Part shown: positions 60,065 through 64,000 of the stretch, one piece after another | Layout: every line of letters starts with the position of its first letter | Numbering within the stretch: the stretch's first letter is position 1 | Assembly: GCF_051013375.1 (NCBI RefSeq) | Contig: NZ_CP142125.1 | Length of the DNA stretch: 64,000 nucleotides | DNA from: Kordia algicida | GTDB lineage: Bacteria > Bacteroidota > Bacteroidia > Flavobacteriales > Flavobacteriaceae | Reading direction: 5' to 3' (one strand) | Program-made: the position numbers and the translations under genes | The notes under the pieces: model-generated | Told to the model about the DNA's origin: nothing | Database searches by the model: none | The model's input: the letters and a program-made list of their open reading frames with translations, nothing else

Positions 60065-61598
60065 TTAGTTGATGATTAGTTTTTTTAGTGTTGTTGTTTT
60101 TTCGGTTTTGATTTGAACCATGTACATTCCACCAGAAAGATTTTTTAAGTCGAGCGTTTCTTGATTGCTACGATAGTTTTCATTTTTTAAGATGAGTTTT
60201 CCAGACATATCGTAAATCGCTACTTGTTCTAAATTTGTTGGTGCGCTGATGTTTACGTGTTCTTTTGCAGGATTTGGATACACGCGAATTTGATTTTCTG
60301 TAGTTGCTATATCATTTACGCTTAGTGTTGTGCTATCTTGTATATTTAGAATAAAACCACCATTCGTATTTTCAGGATTTCCTGTTCGGTTCATGGCGTC
60401 TGCTTCTAGCCAAACTTGTAAATAATAGGTTGCGTTTGGTGTTAGGTTGTCTACAGATAATTCGCCTTCTTGGCAAAATAACGGTTGCGCATCCGAACAA
60501 GATTCGTAGAAAGCTATTTTTCCAACTAATGGAGGCGCGTTAATCGTCATGGTTACACTTCCTGAAGCTGGTGCTTGAAATTCATACCATACATCTAAAA
60601 TGGTAATTCCTGTTTCTTGACAACTAGGTGTGTTTGTACTATTGGTTGCATTGAAGGTATTTCCAGAAGCTGGTTGAGCTAGCGTGATAGAAACTGCCTG
60701 TGCACAATCGTCGTTTGAAGGAGCGCAATTCAGACTAAAACCTGGAAAGTAATTTGTTGGAAATCCCCAAAAGGTATTGCTCCAAGCTACATCATCTACT
60801 TCTACACAGGTTAGTGATGGATTGTCTTTTACTCTGAAAGTTTGTCCAATATTAGTATTGTTGCCATTTTTGATAAAAATAGTTTCCAGTTGCGCATTAT
60901 CTTCAGCGCGTACACTTGTCAAAGCAGGATTGTTGGAGAGATCTACATAACGTAATAGTGCATTGTTATCAAATTCAATAGTTTCCAAAAGTACATTCTG
61001 CGTCACATCCAAATTGAACAAAGCTGTATTGTCATTTGCTAACAAATAGCGCAATGCTGTACAACTTGAAAAATCTAAGTTTGGTACGTTTACATTGTTG
61101 ATATAGATGTCTTCTAGCAACGGATTGTTGTTTAACACCAATGAAGACAAGGTCATGTTTTCAATATTTAAACTCTCCAAATTAGAGCTATTGGAAAGAT
61201 CAATAGTTTCCAAAGAAGCATCGGCAATGCTGACATAAGTTAAATTTACCAAAGCACTCAAATCAACAGAAGTATCCGTTACATCTCGAATTACAAGTTC
61301 TTCTAGGTTTGTTAAATTTTCAATAGGAGATAAGTCTGCGATGGTTTCCATCAACTCTAAGTTCCGTTAACGCAGTAAAATCTTGTAATCCTGTAATGTC
61401 TGACACAATAAAATTTCCGAAGTCAAAATCAAGTAATGTGTTGATGTTGCCTGTAAGTACTAAATTATCTAGCGGACCAGAATCGAGTCCTAATTGTTGC
61501 AATCTTGATTCCAAAGCATCGTCTGGAACAAAAGTGTTTTGAGCATTTGTTGTAATGCAAAGGAAAATAGTGATGAGTAAGAATATTTTTTCTTTCAT
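60065..61598 (-). pseudogene. LRR protein with T9SS sorting domain, broken by a frameshift
   Basis: Two frames on the minus strand together make one secreted protein of about 510 residues. The first part (61598 to about 61344) has a signal peptide (1-19) and the start of a leucine-rich-repeat domain (VSDITGLQDFTALTELRVDGN). The second (about 61344 to 60065) goes on with IADLSPIENLTNLEELVIRD, more LRR, a Cys-rich PPC-like beta domain (about 200-330) and a type A sorting domain (YPNPAKE, LKKLIIN). Dropping one C from the CC complementary to 61343-61344 restores LTELRVDGN-IADLSPIENL in perfect register. A sequencing error, a recent mutation or a programmed shift are all possible; no slippery heptamer is obvious. 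Confidence 0.85.
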
Positions 61599-61635
61599 TT
61601 TTTAATTTTTATTGTTTTGTTGATTTTTATTTTGA

Positions 61636-63036
61636 TTAAAACATTTTCTTGTAATCTTTTGGGTTGATCGTTTTGCTGATATGATCTTTGATTTCAATAA
61701 TTTCACTTTTCATGTTGCCTTCGTTTGACTGCATCGAATATTCCATGATGTGTCCTTTGATGACTTCATTGTTTTGTATGAACCAATTAGGTAAGTTGAT
61801 GTTTGGCGCTACCCAAAGCTGCATTTTTGCATTTGAATCAGACATTGTGTATTCGTGGCATTCTGCTCCCAAAATTGTTTTGGTTTTCCCAGTTTTGGTC
61901 AGTTTTGTATAATCGAAGTTTGCCATTTTATCGGTTGGATTCTCCATTTTTTGTCCCATCATTCCGCCAGACATGCGCATTTTCATTCCAGCTGATTCTA
62001 CAAAAATGTGTGTGTTTCCTTTGTCCATCACAATAATAGATTCACCATTCATTTCTCCTTCACTATATTCACTCATATCAGCTTTCATCCCAATATATGT
62101 TGCATTCGGATTGATGAGATAAGACATTTTATAGGTTCTATTTTGCTCTGAAACCGTAATTTTTGTCACTGTTTCATGTGTAAAATGATACGAGCCTGAC
62201 GCAATATTGCTCGTTTTGTAATTTGGAACGCTCGTTTTTGTGGTCGTTTTAGATGAATTTTCATTAGTGTTCTTAACGATTGTTTCTTCATTGATAAATT
62301 TTGGTGTTTTTGAGTCAATTCCGCCTGTAACAGAAGCTTCAAAAAATGTCTCCGAATAGTCATCGGTATTTGCTTTTCTGATGACTTCTCTCAACGTAAC
62401 TTTTCCAGAAAAACTAATCTGAATTGTTTCGTCTGAAAGTACATCAATAGCGACTTCACCTTTTGAAATTTCGTAGTTTTGGTAATCGTCTGTCACTGCG
62501 CGCTTAAAACCGTTTTCAGTTTTTTTATTGTAAGGTAATTGCGGATCGTACCCAAGTTTTAAGGTAGCTTCTTGAGGAATTTTAAAGACTTGTTTGCCAC
62601 GATTTTTGGCTTCTTCTGTATCATGTTTTAGATTTTTATCAGTTTTTATTGTTAAGATAAAACCATCATAAATATCTGCTTCATGCGACCACCAATTTCC
62701 GCGCATAGTATACCCTGAATTGGTTTTGCTAACGTTTATTTGACTTACTTCTGTGATTTCTACACTACCAAATTTTTTGGAATGTTTGATGATGATGTCT
62801 CCAAAATCTTTTGTGTTTTTTATTTTGGTATTTTTCGTTTCGGAATCTTTTTTTCCTTCTACAGCATCGTCAATCGTTTTATCAACTTTCTTATCTATTT
62901 TATTAATGATATCATTTTCAGCCTTTTCAACTTTTTCTTTTGCCTTCTTTTTTAATCTTTTAAATAATTGTGCATCAGCATGTTGAAATGTTCCTAAACA
63001 AAAGATAAAAAGGAGTACGTGTAATTTTGATTTCAT
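61636..63036 (-). CDS. Exported coiled-coil and DUF4412 domain protein
   Basis: A 466-residue protein: signal peptide (1-23), a charged coiled coil (about 26-80, KKKAKEKVEKAENDIINKID), a middle beta region (about 85-270), and a C-terminal domain of DUF4412 type (about 285-440) with Met-rich GMKMRMSGGMMGQKMENP and ILGAECHEYTMSD. The single Cys in GAECHEY is part of that family's pattern. DUF4412 proteins are common in Bacteroidota and of unknown role. It is the first gene of the minus-strand run and is divergent from the sigma factor gene (106 bases apart). Confidence 0.85.
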   Translation of the reverse strand: MKSKLHVLLFIFCLGTFQHADAQLFKRLKKKAKEKVEKAENDIINKIDKKVDKTIDDAVEGKKDSETKNTKIKNTKDFGDIIIKHSKKFGSVEITEVSQINVSKTNSGYTMRGNWWSHEADIYDGFILTIKTDKNLKHDTEEAKNRGKQVFKIPQEATLKLGYDPQLPYNKKTENGFKRAVTDDYQNYEISKGEVAIDVLSDETIQISFSGKVTLREVIRKANTDDYSETFFEASVTGGIDSKTPKFINEETIVKNTNENSSKTTTKTSVPNYKTSNIASGSYHFTHETVTKITVSEQNRTYKMSYLINPNATYIGMKADMSEYSEGEMNGESIIVMDKGNTHIFVESAGMKMRMSGGMMGQKMENPTDKMANFDYTKLTKTGKTKTILGAECHEYTMSDSNAKMQLWVAPNINLPNWFIQNNEVIKGHIMEYSMQSNEGNMKSEIIEIKDHISKTINPKDYKKMF

Positions 63037-63142
63037 AATTAATACGTTTGTTTATCCTTTTGTATCTTTAGCAAGCATAATATTAACAGCTACGCAAAAA
63101 AAAATTATTCTATTGTTAATATTTTAATCCTTTTCATCACTA

Positions 63143-63688
63143 ATGAGTAGAAATAGTACAGAGACTGAATTGCAAAGGTTGTTACGATCTGATGATAAGA
63201 AGGCTCTCGAAACTATATATGTTACCTACAAAAATGAGTTTTTAAACTATGCTAAAAAGTATCGTTTAGACAGATTTAGTGCATTAGATGTTTATCAAGA
63301 TGCAATTATTGCTATGCATCACAATTTTGTGTCGTCGCAATTGGTGTTGACTTCAAGCTCTATTAAAACATATTTGTTTGGTATTGGAAAATTTAAAATT
63401 TTAAAGAGATTAAAAGAAGAAGATAAGTTGTTAAGCGTGGAAACACCAGAGGAAGGATTTACAGACATTCGCATTGAAGATACTTCTCCATCGGAACGCT
63501 CTGTGTTACTGAGTTCGCATTTGAAGAATATTTCTGAGAGTTGTAGAAAGGTACTAGAGTTGTTTTATTATCGAAATTTAACCGTCGAGGAAATAGTTCA
63601 ACTTACCGATTATAAAGACGGAAATACCGTGCGAAGTCATAAATCGAGATGTTTGAAGCGTTTAAAATCTTTATTTAAAATTAGGTAA
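63143..63688 (+). CDS. Sigma-70 family (ECF-like) RNA polymerase sigma factor
   Basis: A 181-residue alternative sigma factor. Region 2 (about 20-85) contains FLNYAKKYRLDRFSALDVYQDAIIAMHHNF with the -10-recognising acidic YQD; a linker rich in Asp/Glu (95-120) precedes region 4 (about 122-178: SCRKVLELFYYRNLTVEEIVQLT, the helix-turn-helix, and SHKSRCLKRLKSL). It overlaps the downstream membrane-protein gene by one base (TAATG). Such pairs, sigma plus small membrane protein, often stand next to CHAT genes in Bacteroidota, as here. Confidence 0.9.
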   Translation: MSRNSTETELQRLLRSDDKKALETIYVTYKNEFLNYAKKYRLDRFSALDVYQDAIIAMHHNFVSSQLVLTSSSIKTYLFGIGKFKILKRLKEEDKLLSVETPEEGFTDIRIEDTSPSERSVLLSSHLKNISESCRKVLELFYYRNLTVEEIVQLTDYKDGNTVRSHKSRCLKRLKSLFKIR

Positions 63689-64000
63689 TGAATAAGGAAG
63701 AAATCATACAAGATTATATTGCAAATCGCTTGTCGGAAAAAGAGAAGTTGAAGGTGGAAGCGTTGCTAAAAACCGATGAAGAATTACAAGAAATTTATGA
63801 AACGCATGTCACATTAGCGGAAGCTTTTAAGCTTACAAAAAGTGCTGAAATCAAAGAACGTTTGCAAGAATTAGATGCTAATGAAGTAAATGCAACGAAG
63901 AAAAAGTGGAATTTTGGCATGTGGAGTCGAATTGCCGTTGCGGCAGTTTTTATTTTGGGAATTTTCTATACGATCACGCAATTGCAATCAAATGATGATT
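63688..64000 (+). CDS. Membrane protein coupled to the sigma factor, possible anti-sigma (partial)
   Basis: The reading frame runs off the window after 104 residues. Its start ATG (63688) overlaps the sigma stop. The N-terminal 75 residues are charged and helical (MNKEEIIQDYIANRLSEKEK begins it), like the cytoplasmic part of an anti-sigma protein but without a zinc-binding HxxxCxxC. A membrane helix follows (about 81-97, IAVAAVFILGIFYTI). The layout fits an inner-membrane anti-sigma-like partner; the periplasmic part lies outside the window. Confidence 0.7.
   Translation, partial: MNKEEIIQDYIANRLSEKEKLKVEALLKTDEELQEIYETHVTLAEAFKLTKSAEIKERLQELDANEVNATKKKWNFGMWSRIAVAAVFILGIFYTITQLQSNDD

Overview
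The window reads as a chromosomal segment of a marine-type Flavobacteriaceae bacterium (Bacteroidota), perhaps Kordia or a close relative. The grounds are AT-rich DNA, Bacteroidota promoters (TAnnTTTG -7 boxes), type IX secretion (T9SS) C-terminal sorting domains, GG-leader peptide precursors of the Bacteroidota kind, an Nqr sodium pump and a bacterial kynurenine pathway. The genus is an inference. No phage, insertion sequence, CRISPR array or rRNA was seen; there is one tRNA gene, tRNA-Gly(TCC).

Region 1 (1-5.5 kb): the end of nqrF, an exported S9 peptidase, a small conserved protein coupled to apbE (the flavin transferase that matures Nqr), then a Cys-rich RiPP-like precursor peptide. Region 2 (5.5-14.1 kb) is the most interesting part: a beta-propeller sensor kinase and a LytTR response regulator, followed by a 1329-residue T9SS cell-surface protein and a small exported protein. 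Three promoters here, and probably a fourth, carry the same direct-repeat operator (9-bp repeats, 21-bp period) about 41 bp upstream of the -7 box, which is the geometry of LytTR binding sites. I read this as a self-contained LytTR regulon. Region 3 (14.3-24.4 kb): a minus-strand housekeeping run (gpmI, thioredoxin-like lipoprotein, HAD hydrolase, map, methyltransferase), an ankyrin protein, a second small RiPP-like precursor, M48 and M15 peptidases, and acetyltransferases.

Region 4 (24.4-31.7 kb): tRNA-Gly, a PepE-like dipeptidase, a carboxypeptidase-regulatory-domain/DUF6702/M1 peptidase group, tatA with a PAP2 phosphatase, and a subtilase lipoprotein. Region 5 (32-46.1 kb): kynurenine catabolism in two blocks, kynU-kmo and ridA-aldehyde dehydrogenase-SDR, then an ACMSD-type decarboxylase. 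Between the blocks lie lipoproteins, a TPM protein, a PhyH-type dioxygenase, a dienelactone hydrolase and DUF1697. 3-hydroxyanthranilate dioxygenase is missing from the window. Short tandem repeats and a dispersed AT-rich element fill the gaps here.

Region 6 (46.2-64 kb): a 7-TM protein, a POT peptide transporter, a T9SS N-formylglutamate-amidohydrolase-like enzyme, a methyltransferase, a zinc-ribbon-family protein that has lost all its cysteines, a Nif3 protein, a HEPN-like protein, lpxK, a palindromic repeat, and a minus-strand run holding a TPR-CHAT caspase-like protein, a lipoprotein, a frameshifted LRR/T9SS protein and a DUF4412 protein. Divergent from that run are a sigma-70-family factor and a translationally coupled membrane protein cut by the window end.
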